Shown here: positions 20,898 through 32,934 of the stretch, piece by piece
Layout of the letters: the number at the start of each line of letters is the position of its first letter
Position numbering within the stretch: position 1 is the stretch's first letter
Source of the DNA: Mytilus edulis
Taxonomy: Eukaryota; Mollusca; Bivalvia; Mytilida; Mytilidae
Reading direction: 5' to 3'
Assembly (NCBI RefSeq): GCF_963676685.1
Contig: NC_092354.1
Span: forward strand, 66,662,241 to 66,726,240
DNA length: 64,000 bases
Notes under the pieces: generated by a model
Database searches by the model: none
The model's input: the letters and a program-made list of their open reading frames with translations, nothing else
Told to the model about the DNA's origin: nothing
Program-made: the position numbers and the translations under genes

Positions 20898-21499
20898 TTA
20901 AGGTGGTATGGGAGTCTAAAATAAAAATGATAGAATTTGTTCATACTTTGCCAAAATGTAGTATCTATTGATATATGTTGAAAAATGTTATAAAAATGAT
21001 AGGTCACCGCGCATTTTCTCAAGCTACAGGGTGTGACAAAAAGACAAATTTTGTATGGATTATACAGGAAAAAAACACAATTTTGTGATTAGAAACTAAA
21101 CAAAATGATAGAATTGTTAAATACTTAAGGAAAAGATAGTTTTCAGACAATGCTTTGAGAATATCAAAAGAAAAGATAGGGTCACCGTACGTTTTTTCCG
21201 GCTAAAATACAAAATAGGAAAATTCCATGTAGAATCCTTCAGAAAATGCACTGTTTTAGAATTACCTCCCCTTAAAATGCCAATTTAATTTATTTTTAAA
21301 AACAACCAAAAATAATCATCATTTGCAAAAATATCAATATTTATAAGTAATATTCTTATAAATTGGTTCTTTTAAATAAAAATTCACATTAAATATCTAC
21401 ATTCCTGCATCAAATTTTGCTAACTTGATAAAAAATCTGGACCTTTGGTTCTCTGTTTTTTACAATCCAAGATGGAGGAAGACACCCATACCACCTTAA
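20898..21499. mobile_element. TTAA-flanked MITE, copy 1 (602 bp)
   Basis: Begins TTAAGGTGGTATGGG and ends CCCATACCACCTTAA: an exact inverted terminus with the TTAA target site at both ends. TTAA duplications are typical of piggyBac and Kolobok superfamilies. No transposase frame. It matches 23061-23655 along its full length. Confidence 0.85.
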
Positions 21500-22106
21500 T
21501 GATATACATTGCCTTGTATTGTTTCTTGTGTTCGTCCGGAACCATTCATGAACTATTTGCCACTGGAGTCCAATCAAATTGTTTCCTTTGTTGACTAGTA
21601 TATATAAATCGATTGAAGCTTGTTTATATCAAGTGACTAATTACATGTAATATTTTTTTTATAAACTGTAGTATCAAAGCTCCTCTATGCACACAAGACG
21701 TAATTTATTATTAATTATGGACTTCTTCCAGTAGTTATTTTATACATGTATCTATGTTAATCTTTGGTACACCATTCTTACATGTCAGTCCTCTCCCACC
21801 ATAACATCACTCGATTTTGGTTAATAAGTTGAAAAGTTAAATTTCGTTTATTGTAAGTGTAATGTATCAAGAAAACAAAGACGGGTTCAAACAGAAAGGT
21901 TTTGAAATCAAAGATAACTGTGCACCTTAAGATCAGCATGGGTTTATTAGTCGTCAATACGTGTACTTAAAGTCCAGTCTAAAAATAAGCATACTAGGTA
22001 CTTTGATTCAAGGACGAAACCACGATGTCTAGTCTTACTAAAAAATATAATCAATATTCAAACTCTACTTATGAAGATTAGAACAGATTATACCCATGTC
22101 ATATCT
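21500..22106. other. no gene seen
   Basis: AT-rich intergenic DNA between a MITE and the LINE 3' end. Confidence 0.5.
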
Positions 22107-22770
22107 TTTACCAATTCAATTCAAATATTTATTGTCATATAAACTCTGAACAATAAGTTTGTGACAAATAATATAAACATACACAAAATACATTTAACAA
22201 ACAAAACCATGAAAACAAAAAAAGAAAAAAAGCAAAACAATCTATCTATAGTATATGATATATAAATATATATTTTATAAATAAATCAAGAGTCCCCTGT
22301 CCTCAGTTCTAATGCCTGTTTAAAATAGGACCCTAAGCTTTCTACTTCTTTTGAGGTTGATGGACAAAGAAGATATGTATTTTTTTCATTTTCTTGCCAG
22401 GACATAAAATCTGGAATATGTTTAATTACATTTCCTATAAAGTTCTCTCTTAGTTTAGCAATTTTTTTGCAGTATAAAATAAAATGGGCTTCATCCTCCA
22501 TTGTATTACAGGATGTGCATAGTCTTTTTTCTCTAGGTATTTTTTTAAATGTCTGCCTTTTTCTATAATCATTAAATTATGATCGCTAAATCTCATTTTT
22601 GTTATGTTACTTCTCTTTTCAAAAGAATTACAGTTTAAGTAGTTTTCCATTTCTAAATTTTGCTTTAAACTTTTATATAAATACAATTTACTTTTTTTAT
22701 TTATTTTTTCAAATTTTTGTTCAAATATATTTGTGTAGAAATTTAAGAATTGATGTTTTAAGGGTTTTTT
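22107..22770 (-). pseudogene. LINE 3' end: C-terminal RT-protein remnant plus 3' UTR
   Basis: Read on the minus strand: a Lys-rich stretch, then SNITKMRFSDHNLMI.EKGRHLK (about 22620-22560), then across a frame slip near 22505 a zinc-knuckle-like block (CTSCNTMEDEAHFILYCKK), then about 55 residues to a stop at 22286. This matches the C-terminal tail of CR1/Rex-type LINE proteins ('RISDHSLMIE.GR... C..C....EDE.HFL..C'). The following 3' UTR ends in ATTGAATTG repeats near 22112, a microsatellite-like terminus common in such LINEs. The copy is 5' truncated and carries the frame slip. Confidence 0.7.
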
Positions 22771-23060
22771 TTAACAACTTTACCACTTAATCATAAAAGA
22801 ATCGCGTCTTGTCATTGCCAGTGGCGATCTATGATTGGGCGTGTGCAAGATGTTCACCCCCTCCTTTCATCGAAATAGACAGAAAATAGTATGGTTCTCA
22901 CAGTTATATGTATCTAAAGGATAAAGTAGTCCTTCACCTAGCTCCTCTCGCCAGTATGAATTGCCTTTTGGGGATTTACACTCCCTTTTCACATTTCATG
23001 TATTCTCCCTGATTGTACTAACTATTGTACAGAAATGAGTTAAATCAGTCTAGAAAATAC
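22771..23060. other. no gene seen
   Basis: Short unique stretch between the LINE remnant and the second TTAA MITE. Confidence 0.5.
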
Positions 23061-23655
23061 TTAAGGTGGTATGGGAGTCTAAATAAAAATGATAGAATTT
23101 GTTCGTTACTTTGCCAAAACGTAGTATCTATTGATACATGTCGAAAAATATAATAAAAATGATAAGTCAACGCGCATTTTCTCAAACTACAGGACGGGAC
23201 AAAATGACACATTTTGTATGGATTATACAGGAAAAAACACCATTTTGTGATTAGAAACTAAACAAAATGATAGCATTATTAAATACTTCAGGAACATATA
23301 GATTTCAGACACTGCTTTGAGAATATCAAAAGAAAAGATAGGGTCACCGTACTTTTTTCCGTCTAAAATACAAAATAGGAAAATTCCATGAATCCTTCAG
23401 AAAATGCACTGTTTTAGAGATACCTCCCCCTAAAATGCCAATTAAAAAAACCTAAAAACAAGCCAAAATAGTTAACATTTGCAATAATATTAATATTTAT
23501 AAGTTCTATTCTTATAAATTGGCTCTTATAAATGAAAATTCACATTAAATATCTGCATTCCTGCATCAAATTTTGCTATCTTGATGGAAAATCTAGATCT
23601 TTGATTCTCTGTTTTTTACAATCCAAGATGGAGGAAGACACTAATACCACCTTAA
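23061..23655. mobile_element. TTAA-flanked MITE, copy 2 (595 bp)
   Basis: Same family and orientation as 20898-21499: TTAAGGTGGTATGGGAGTCT at the left, ATACCACCTTAA at the right with TTAA at both ends. Collinear throughout with small indels. Confidence 0.85.
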
Positions 23656-23924
23656 GACTAGATCATCTTTTATTTAAATTTTCTCAACTTGTAATTTTTT
23701 TAAGAAAAATATGTATTAGGTTTTCAATCAAATTAGTATTATCACAACTGCATGTGACCATGATGACTTTGTGTACTTTTGAAAATATTACAATTACTGT
23801 TACACAGTAGCATATCAGATTCCTAACCATATATATAATTATCTATAGATGAAGGCTATTCATTGGGGAACCGTCGTGTAATGCATTAAATTTTTGCTCG
23901 CGTAATTAACATAATTTAAAGAAA

Positions 23925-24115
23925 GATGTGATATTGTAATCAATGAGTCAATTTTTCACAACAGACCAAGTGACACAAAAATTACCAACTTAAGGTCACC
24001 GTACGACCTTCACTAATAAAAAAAAATACCAAACTGCAAAATCAGTTACAAAGACTCGAAATGATAGGTAAAACAATACAAACAAGTTAACAAACAGCCT
24101 GACTTATGGTTTAAT
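23925..24115 (-). repeat. tail A, minus-strand copy, diverged
   Basis: GATGTGATATTGTAATCAATG, AAGGTCACCGTACGACCTTC and TCAGTTACAAAGACTCGAAA correspond to the reverse complement of tail A. Confidence 0.6.
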
Positions 24116-24424
24116 TGGTGAACGACAAAAAAATAATTATACTTCATATGAAAATTTTGATGGCTGATACGAGGGTGTTAATTTACTCTATCACATGGCC
24201 GAGAGAGTGACATTTTTTTTTTAATGTTACCTTTTCGTCTAGAAAATCGATAGTTTAAAGGACAATGGGTTGACTATACATCAAGTAAATAAAAACACGG
24301 CTAAAGTTCCGCTACGTTTTGACTCAGATTTTATCATTTGACTGTCAATCCCCCCCACCCACCCCAAAAAAAAAACAAGACCGTTCCTGTTTGTATATGG
24401 TTTAACACTAGTTATTTTTAAGAC
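24116..24424. other. no gene seen
   Basis: AT-rich with a C-rich run (CCCCCCACCCACCCC) near 24350. Confidence 0.4.
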
Positions 24425-24570
24425 ACTTTATAGCTTGTTGTCCGGTGTTAGCTAAGGCTCCGTGTTGAAGGTCGTACCTTGACCTATAATGGTTTACTTT
24501 TATAAATTGATACTTGGATAGAGAGTTGTCTCATTGGCACTAGCACATGCCACATCTTCCTATATATATG
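24425..24570 (+). repeat. tail A, short plus-strand copy
   Basis: Contains TTGAAGGTCGTACCTTGACC and AGAGTTGTCTCATTGGCACT. It faces away from the minus copy 300 bases upstream. Confidence 0.6.
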
Positions 24571-25254
24571 TATACTACATAAATAGAAAAACTGATTACC
24601 AAAAACAAGATGAATAAAAAATATCAAACAAGAATTACAAATACATCATTTAGTGAAATATTCCATGTTGAACACCTAATAAAATTATTATTTAGCGAAA
24701 CAATATTGGGAGGAACATATATAAATTTGCATATAGGAAAACACATCAACTTAACATTGAATACAATGTTTCTTTGAGGATTTTATATTAAATGGTCTTC
24801 AAGTGAAATATGCCAATTTTCACCATTGAAGTGTTCTGTTAGGGAAACATAGAAATATTACACTAAGAACACATTTACATTGTACAAGTTACAGTTTGGT
24901 AAATAATTATCTAGGGAACCCACACACCTTTTAAAAGACACATATTTATGGTAAACACATACATGTATCACTTAAAAATGAAGCGAACCCGTTATTTCCT
25001 GAGAGACGGACAGAGATAAAGGAACATGGGAAGGGAAGCGGGGGTTAGCGGGCGGGCAGTTGGGGTCAAGGGATTAGGAACTGGATGAAGAGAAGAGGTA
25101 AAAGATGTGATATTCTGGTGAAAATGATTTGACGGATTTTCGTATAGGGGTTAAGAAAATTGAAAGTAGGAATCATCCCTCTTTTCTGTAACGCCAAAAG
25201 TATTTTTTATAAATAATTTAACTACCGAAAATAGCAGATTTTATTTAAACATGT
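24571..25254. other. no gene seen; purine-rich patch
   Basis: Mostly AT-rich. A strongly purine-rich, G-rich patch at about 25010-25110 (AAGCGGGGGTTAGCGGGCGG) stands out but fits no feature I know. Confidence 0.5.
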
Positions 25255-25279
25255 ACATACATGTATGTTATAAACATAA

Positions 25280-25570
25280 ACATGTTTACCCCCGCCACAT
25301 TTTTGCGCCTGTCCAAAGTCAGCTGCCTCTGGCCTTTGTTAGTCTTGTATTATTTTTAATTTTAGTTTCTTGTGTACAATTTGGAGTTTAGTATGGTGTT
25401 CATTATCACTGAACTAGTATATATTTATTTAATAGGGACCAGGACCAGGACCAGGTGCGGGAATTTCTCGCAACGTTGAAGACATGTTGGTGACCTTCTG
25501 CTGTTGTCTTTTCTATGGTCGGGTAGTTGCCTCTTTGACAAATTCCCCATTTCCTTTCTCAATTTTATGA
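25280..25570 (+). repeat. tail B, copy (5' truncated)
   Basis: Landmarks CATGTTTACCCCCGCCACAT, TTTGCGCCTGTCCAAAGTCA, GGTGACCTTCTGCTGTTGTC and the end CATTTCCTTTCTCAATTTTA. Same as the tail that follows Penelope-like codons at 61.3 kb. Confidence 0.75.
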
Positions 25571-25649
25571 CTTCCTCAAGTTTTATAAACAAAATGGAAA
25601 ACAATTTTCATGCAAGTAACTTTTGTAGATTTGTAAATTAAAATTTTAC

Positions 25650-25795
25650 TACAGTTTGGGGATTCCGGAGTGGAGGTGGGTGAGGTTCTAGGGGTTGAAC
25701 CCCCCTTTTTTTTCTTAACTATTATTGCATTTGAATTGGGACATATGTTGGACCCCCCTTTTTTTAAATGGCTGGATCCGCCTCTCAAGTATACG
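25650..25795 (-). mobile_element. short GGATCC-ended element, copy 1
   Basis: Ends GGCTGGATCCGCCTCT (25770-25785) and contains GTTGGACCCCCCTTTTTTTA. Same family as 31193-31328 and 33505-33675. The left end is diverged. Confidence 0.6.
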
Positions 25796-26479
25796 TTATG
25801 TTAGGTTTCATTGCAAATTTATTGTGTAGCATTTTAAAACAACATATTTTATACAACCTTGAAAATATATATCAAAGTTCACCAATATTTACCGCAGATA
25901 GAAAAAGGCGCGTTGTTGAAACAATCAAATGTGATTATCAAACAAGATAGGAATGTTAAAGTTAGGCTTGTTGCTAATTAGAATAAACAGGCTGGGAGTT
26001 CCGATAATAAATCTCAGACAAACGCTCCAACTAAACTGTCAACAATTGAGATTTCCTGTCGAAATAATTATCCGCTATATAAAGAAGAAATGCATGTGTT
26101 GGACGTTATAAAATGCGAGTTTCATTTTAGTATTATAATACTAGTGTAGCCAGGTGTAGGGTGAGGCTGTATAAAGAACTAGCTTTATACATTTTTTTTC
26201 TAAAACATTATTATATTACTACATATTACTTTTAACTGATTCGATGTAATTGATTGTTATTTTCTTTACGTCCAGTCACAAATATTTCGAACATGTTCAA
26301 GACAAGAACAGATAAATCATAAGTACAACATGTAGGTCCTTTATGCAACTGTATGGAGTTTAAACATCACGATTTTAATTGTTGTGAAATAATTCTGACT
26401 CTGACCATTTAGATATTGACAAATATAATGCCTATCAATATTAGAATAGTATAAAGCATGACATTATTCTCATTGGAAA
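25796..26479. other. no gene seen
   Basis: AT-rich non-coding DNA; nothing recognised. Confidence 0.45.
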
Positions 26480-26560
26480 CTTTAGAACTTAAAATTGGGA
26501 ATGAAAATTGGGAATGTGTCAAAGAGACAGTAACCCGTCCAAAGAGCAGAAAACAGCACA
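26480..26560 (-). repeat. tail B, minus-strand fragment
   Basis: AATTGGGAATGTGTCAAAGA followed by GACAGTAACCCGTCC is the reverse complement of the distal end of tail B. Confidence 0.65.
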
Positions 26561-27784
26561 GGGCCACCAATTGTTCGACACAGTGAGGAAATCCCACAAG
26601 TGAGGTTTTGCTTGCATCTAAACAGTATGTTTGTATCCAAGTTCAGCAAATATGAAATTTAATAAAAAAAACAAATCTCCGAAACATATAAAGGAACCAA
26701 AATAAGTAGTAAAAAAAACCCATACTAAACTAACATAGGCCAGAGAATCCCGACTTAGAATAGCCGCACAAATGCGGCATGTATATATATAATGGCAGTC
26801 AGCAGGGTTAAAGAACATCAGTTGTTCGACCTGTTAGTCAAATGCGTTTTGTTTAAATATACTTTTTCACTATTTTGGTCTTTTGGAAAATGTTGTTTGT
26901 GCTGTTTTTAGACCCTTCTACAACGAAATTTGGTTTACATGCACGAGTATAATAATTGCGGTTTTTATCCAACGCAATCATAGGTTTGAACGTAGTTTTC
27001 AATTTAGACTCGTATAAATATATATAATTATATATATAAAACTCGTCTTAACATCAACCCAACAATGTTAGATCTGTAAACTTGCTTTCGTAAATTTTTT
27101 GTTCTTCCCTCGCCGGGACACCCAATCGCCTGCACTGTTGCCGTCCTGCTAGACCTCAATTTATATATAACTTGTTTAGTGAAATCTTACCCCCCCCCCC
27201 CCCCCCCCCATGTATACATCTATCCTATGTGGAATCAACAAACACACAGCAATATGCAAAGTAAAAAGAAGTCCGGAACCGATCTTAGAATAGGTAACAC
27301 AAGAATATTTTAAGACACGTTCGAAAGGCGGCTATTGTGATTGTGTCAGCTCGACAGGGACACATTCAAATGTCTGAATGTTGCAAAACTGCACGAAAAA
27401 CGTATCGCATGTAACACACCCACGAAGAGGCTGCCCAACGGAAATAAACCCTAGTACTGAAATGTTGCAAAACTACAAAAAGACAAAGAGTACACAAAAC
27501 AACATTAAATACTGAGTAACAAAACACCTACAAAACAAACAACAGAAAAGTAAACAGATGAATGCATCTCTCACAAAAAATTAATTGTTTAGCTCTACCA
27601 TGATTTATTCTGAAAGTTATAGATTTTTTTGGGGGGAAAAAGATCGTGGATTAAGACTTGTGCCTGATCAAACATATAAATTTAAAATCAGTATTTGCTG
27701 CTTGACAGGTGTAAAAGAAAATCTTGTCTGCCAGGAGTCAGAATAATGTATTCGAGTAGAAACTGTGCAATTTCGAACTTTATT
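26561..27784. other. no gene seen; 20-base C run
   Basis: AT-rich. A run of 20 C at 27190-27209 is the only striking element. Frames of about 66 codons near 26618-26818 show no domain. Confidence 0.5.
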
Positions 27785-27865
27785 CGATCGTCACTGATGA
27801 GCCTTTTGTAGACGAAACGCGCGTCTGGCTCAAATACAAAATTTAAATTCTTGTATCTACGATGA
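27785..27865 (+). repeat. dispersed repeat D relative, fragment
   Basis: CGTCACTGATGAGCC and GACGAAACGCGCGTCTGGCT match the RNA-like repeat family seen in reverse at 28635-28800. Confidence 0.6.
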
Positions 27866-27889
27866 GTTTATTAGGCTTACTGTGAGTAC

Positions 27890-28370
27890 TCTCATATTTG
27901 TACTTAGTGTCTATTTGGTTTTGTTTGGGATGTACAAGTACCCGGACACGTCCACGTGTAATTTCATGTAGTATTTGTATCTTAAATCATCTGTCGAGTT
28001 AAGACTTTCAACTGATTTTTATAGATCGTTCTTATGTTGTACTATTACACCACTGTTTCATGTAAGGGAGTGGGTTGCGATCACGCAAACATGTTTGACC
28101 CCGCCACATCCAGTATGTATGTGTCTCTCCCAAATCTGGAGCCTGTAATTCAGTGGCTGTCGTTTGTTTCTGTTACATATTTGTTTTTCGTTCATTTTTT
28201 GGTACATAAATTAGGCCGTTATTTTTCTCGTTTAAATTGTTTTATATTATCATTTTGGGGTCTTTTATAGCTGACTTTGCGGTATGTTGACCTATAGTTA
28301 TTAATTTCTGTGCCATTTTTGGTCGTTTGTGAAGAGTTGATGCATTGGCAATCATACCATTTCTTCTTTT
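27890..28370 (+). repeat. tail A copy
   Basis: Near full-length tail: ACACGTCCACGTGTA, ACATGTTTGACCCCGCCACA, CTGGAGCCTGTAATTCAGTG, and GCATTGGCAATCATACCATT at the end. Confidence 0.75.
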
Positions 28371-28634
28371 TTCTATATTTGCCTTGTGAACTAGCACGCT
28401 TAATAAACTGACCCAGTGCGTCATTGTAGTACAAAGTTTTGAAAATTTTCAAACCTCATATATCAATTGCCGTCATAAGACGGCATGCTGGACTCAGTCG
28501 TATCTTGGACTGTTCGCATTCGGGATGCAATCTGGACTCAATCGGCAAAACAACAGCAATCATGGTAAATCTTTCTAGATCATGCCCGTTCCACATGACA
28601 CTGTCCAGAAAATAGTTATCAAAGACACAAGGAT

Positions 28635-28800
28635 TATAGTTTTTTAAGGCAGACGCGCGTTTCGTCTACATAAGACTGATCAGTGACGTTAAGTTCCAAA
28701 ATAGTTATTAAGCCAAACAAGTACAAAGAAGAAGAGCACTGAGGACCAACAATTCCAAAAAGTTGTGCCAAATACGGCTAAGGTGATCAATTCCTGGGAT
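28635..28800 (-). repeat. dispersed repeat D relative, minus strand
   Basis: Plus-strand GACGCGCGTTTCGTCTACAT, AGCACTGAGGACCAACAATT and GCCAAATACGGCTAAGG. Related to 50665-50840. Confidence 0.65.
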
Positions 28801-29109
28801 AATGAAATTCTTAGTCACAGATCAATGTTACGATTTTGATCATCGCGATATTAGAGAATTTGTCACGACATAATAACGATTGTAATTCGACTAGACAAAA
28901 TTGATTGAGACTTCCCGAATGTTAAGGGACGCACCTTACTGTCGGGGTGCTTGTCCAAACTCTCCGATCCGTAGGAGTCCGAGTGTTACGAACGTATACT
29001 ACAGCGTTCAGGCAATAACAGGACATTCCATATCATTGAGGATAGTAATCCGACTTTTTAACTTTTCGAGTCTAAGCGCAGTCTGATCTCAAACGGGAGC
29101 AATAATCGT

Positions 29110-29990
29110 CCTGTGTAAACCCCGCTTTAAAGATCATAGAACGATTCTAACACGCTCATGCCGTCCTAATCACGCACGTCTTACGACCTTACTACGTTCA
29201 TATTACCACCATGTTACTCATGCTCGTGCTCATTCTCATTGTCAAATAAAACATGTAAAAGCTCTCCAGGTTTTATTCGTCTGTATATAATTTGGACCTA
29301 ATGTCGCTAGTCTCCAACAGCTCAGCCATGCTTGACACATTTGTATCATCTCACTATTAATTGTTCAATAAAATATCTTCATTTGATCTTGATAGATCAG
29401 CAATATACGTTGTGATAGGTTAATCCGACATCTCATCTGGATCAGGATTCGTATCAGAGGCCCCACTGACTCTACCTCTATCCATAGCATGCACAAATAC
29501 AAAACATTGTAGATTTTGGTGGCCTGTCTGTGTTGTTATCGAGAATTTTACGTATAAATGAAAATAAGGAGGAATGGAACAGTATTTATATTGACTCCGA
29601 CAACATGATATTGACGTTATTATATTACGGAGAGCGTAGTAAAATCGCCATATGAACATGGTAAGATCGTAGAATTATTGTGATAAAATCGTTCTTTAAT
29701 CGCAGAAGAAACGTGCTAAGATCGTTTTTTAATCGGATAAAGTGTGATATAATCGTAGTAAGAACGTGATGAGCGTAGCAAGATCGTGATTATCGTAGTG
29801 AGGTCGCAGAACAAGCGTGGTGAAAACGGGGTATATTCTTGGCGGAATCGTTGTAGAAAAGTAATGAGGTCGTAGTAGCATCGTGAACTCATCCAAAATT
29901 TACATTTTCATGCCGCCCATACCGCGACCTCAACACGATCTGAATACTTTTTAGATCGTGCTGAGCGTGGTGCGATCGTGGTCTAGTGTG
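29110..29990. repeat. fold-back array of GATCGT motifs
   Basis: Left arm 29110-29240 is rich in ACGATTCT, ACGACCTTACTACG and related motifs. Right arm 29630-29990 is rich in the inverse: GTAGTAAAATCG, GGTAAGATCGTAG, GAGCGTAGCAAGATCGTGAT. A 400-bp centre with no motif separates them. The layout parallels the TCCGTT/AACGGA field at 13 kb. Confidence 0.6.
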
Positions 29991-30229
29991 ACTTGTTCAT
30001 AAAATAACAGCGGGCAAGCTGAAGAGATGCCGTGCATTTACATTGATACATGTATACATTGTATATTTAGTATTGACCATTTACTGAAATAACTATCTAT
30101 TCTGTCTTTTTGGAACATTACCATTGAACTTTCATTGTAATTCTTTTGCACTATTGAGGAAGTTATATAATATAAAACATCGTAAAGCTTAACTTATAGC
30201 TGTTTTGATTTTAGCCAGTGGCTTTATCT

Positions 30230-30720
30230 CCGAAATCTAAAAATAACAGGAAAGACGAAAACACCTGTTATATTTACCTGAATGTGTGATCTTGGATTGG
30301 GTTTTAAATAAAAAGACACTTTTCTATTATTACTGTTACTATTACAAAATAGAAAAGAAATGAATTTCATCTTCAAATTGGTTGCAGTTAATCTTTCTTC
30401 TATATATATTGGCATTCTACATTTCTAAGATATCTTCCTTTTTCTATTAATAAATTATGATCTCTTATTCTAGTTTTGTTATTAGTTTTCTAAATTAAAA
30501 TTTTGAGTAAGTTAAATATTTTTCATTTGTATTATTTAGTCTTACAAGATTGTAAATAGTGAGTTTGCTGTTATCCTTCATATCTTATCATTTACTCTGA
30601 GACTCTTTTCATAAAAATCCTTCAATTTTAATTGTATTTGTTCTCTAATAGTTTTATTTATCTTATGAGAGGAATATTTCTTGAAAGTGTCTAAATCCAT
30701 ACCAGTTTCTTCTGATACAT
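30230..30720 (-). pseudogene. LINE C-terminal remnant, second copy
   Basis: On the minus strand: a segment around EETGMDLDTFKKYSSHKIN (about 30715-30655), then NKTRIRDHNLLIEKGRYLR (about 30480-30424), then badly damaged sequence where the zinc-knuckle block should be. It is homologous to the remnant at 22.1-22.8 kb (IRDHNLLIEKGRYL against FSDHNLMI.EKGRHL) and more decayed. Confidence 0.6.
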
Positions 30721-30874
30721 TTTTTACATATTCGCACAGAGTCTAAGCTTTGAGACAAAAAAAAAATATTCCTTTACAAGAGGATAAATGGCATGAGAAT
30801 ATAAACGTATACCATACAATATAGATTGAAATTTAATATGTAGTTCCAGGGGAAGTCTCTCAAGACCAGCTCTT

Positions 30875-31060
30875 AGATATAGGAAGATGTGGTGTGCAGT
30901 GCCAATGAGACAACTCTCCATCCAAATAACAATTTAAAAAAAAAGTAAACCATTATAGGTCAATGTACGGCCTTCAACACGGAGCCTTGGCTCACACCGA
31001 TCAACAAGCTATAAAGGGCTCAAAATTACTAGTGTAAAACCATTCAAACGGGAAAACCAA
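30875..31060 (-). repeat. tail A, minus-strand copy
   Basis: AGTGCCAATGAGACAACTCT, AGGTCAATGTACGGCCTTCA and CATTCAAACGGGAAAACCAA. Confidence 0.65.
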
Positions 31061-31192
31061 CGGTATAAATTTGATGAAACTATGCTTAAGCCACGTGTAT
31101 ATTTACAAAATTGTAAGTGTGACTTTTTAAAAGGTGGTTTGACATGAAGTGAATCAAATTATCAAAGGGTATCAAATAGTTGCAGGGGCGGA

Positions 31193-31328
31193 TCCAGCCA
31201 TTTTAAAAAAGGGGGAGGGGGTCCTAACCCAGGACAAAGGGGGGGGGGTCCAATTACATGTTCCCATTCAAATGCATTGTTCGTCCAACAAACCCCCGGA
31301 CCCCCTCCCCCCTCTGGATCCGCACCTG
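31193..31328. mobile_element. short GGATCC-ended element, copy 2 (136 bp)
   Basis: Ends CAGGGGCGGATCCAG and CTGGATCCGCACCTG are near-perfect inverted copies. AGTTG flanks both sides (31188-31192 and 31329-31333), a possible target duplication. The interior has G runs then C runs. CAGGGGC-type ends recall hAT MITEs, but hAT duplicates 8 bp, so the superfamily is open. Confidence 0.7.
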
Positions 31329-31389
31329 AGTTGCCACTGACACATTGAGTCTTTTTAGTTCCATGCTCTCTTAATCAACTCAAGATCCA

Positions 31390-31620
31390 GAAAACTAGTA
31401 AATGGTACATATAAGACTGTACTTTGACCTTCAATGGTTTATCTTTAAAAATTATGACTTTAATGGAGAGTTGTCTCATTGGCAATCATATGTTATCTCC
31501 TTATATCTATAAAGGTCATGATACGACTTTCAACTATGAGTAAAATTCGTGCAGCATAGTCTGCTATATGAAAGGCCCCGAAATTACAAATGATAAAACA
31601 ATTCAAACGAGATGCATTAT
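31390..31620. repeat. two tail A ends facing each other
   Basis: A plus-strand end (CTTTGACCTTCAATGGTTTA to GTCTCATTGGCAATCATATG, 31420-31495) meets a minus-strand piece (CAGCATAGTCTGCTATATGA, AAAGGCCCCGAAATTAC) about 40 bases later. Confidence 0.55.
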
Positions 31621-31691
31621 GATTAGTTTGTTTTTTTTTTCAATCCAAGAAAATATGTATAACTGTGTATATAAAATGTACAAATTGCCAA

Positions 31692-32623
31692 TATCTCCTT
31701 TTAAGCTCACCAGGCCAAAAGTGACAAAGTGCGATTATTTATTAAACTTTTCTCATCAATTGTCGTCCTTCGTCCGTCGTTGTCGTCTGATAGCTTTTAC
31801 AAAGATATTCCACTCTGAATCTGCTGGGCCAAATAAAACCAATTTCGGCCTAAATCATTATTAGGGTATGTAGATAAAAAATTCATTCCGATGCATATGA
31901 CCACGCTTGTGCACCGAGATGGCAGTCATCGCTAAAAACAGAACATCGGGGTAAAATGCAGTTTTTGGCGTATAAATCTCTGAAACTAAAGCATTTATAG
32001 CAAATCTTATGTTCGTTCAGTCAAAAGTTATCTGCCAATGCAGTAGACAACCCGTTGTTGTGTTGTTTCCCCTTGAACTGATAGTTGAAAGAAAATTTTG
32101 CAGTTTTTGGCTATCATCCTGAATATTACCATGCATGAAGAAAAACTGTTGACAGCAAACTTTTTCAGCAAAACAAGGTCTACAAAAAGTAGTTATTGCC
32201 TTTTACAGTTAATTTCCCACAATTTGTCTTACATTTCGGTAATCCTTTGCCAAAAAATTCTCCTCTGAAACTACTTGTCCAAATTAAAACAAACTTTGCA
32301 TAAACAATCCCTAGGGTATCTAGTTCAAAAAAATGTACCCATTGACCAAACATCAACCAAGATGGCAGAATGGCTAAATAGTAAATAAGCGGGGATGCAG
32401 TGTTTGATTTATATCTCTGAAACTTAAGCATTTAGTCCTAAATAAGATATAAATGAGAGAAACTGAACAGACTTAAATGACCGCCAATATAAGATAAAAA
32501 AAAAACATATCTGTTTTTGTCATTTAATAATACTTTTCTCGTCTACAATGTTGAAGTGTGTCTTTGTCTAATATGATATAGACCAAGATGAGCAACACAG
32601 GCTATTTTGAGCCTCCTGTTATT
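31692..32623 (+). repeat. bivalve-type internal tandem repeat element
   Basis: Begins AGCTCACCAGGCC and ends GATGAGCAACACAGG...GAGCCTCCTG. Inside are two diverged units of about 450 bp sharing 'AAGATATTCC.CTCTGAA.CT', AGGGTAT.TAG, GATGGCAG and ATCTCTGAAACT.AAGCATTTA. I know similar elements from bivalve genomes. Non-coding. Confidence 0.65.
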
Positions 32624-32934
32624 ATTAAACTGGCGTTTTTTTGTGTTGTTTTAACTCGCACAATATTCCGGGACAGTAGTGAAAATAGAGGTAATTCGAA
32701 TCTTTCATTACAGTGCAGACAATGAATGAATAAATAAAATTGAAAGACTTTGTCTAGCTGCAATATTCCTTTTTTCCTCTTTCAGTATGCAATGCTAAAA
32801 ACTCGACATGAAATATTAGTTAGGACTTCGATATGGGGAAAATATCACTCACCTCAAGTTCAAGAAAAACAATTTTCACTGTGTAAGTGATTCTTGATGT
32901 TGAAAGATTTCAGAAATCATGAACTAAACTTTAT

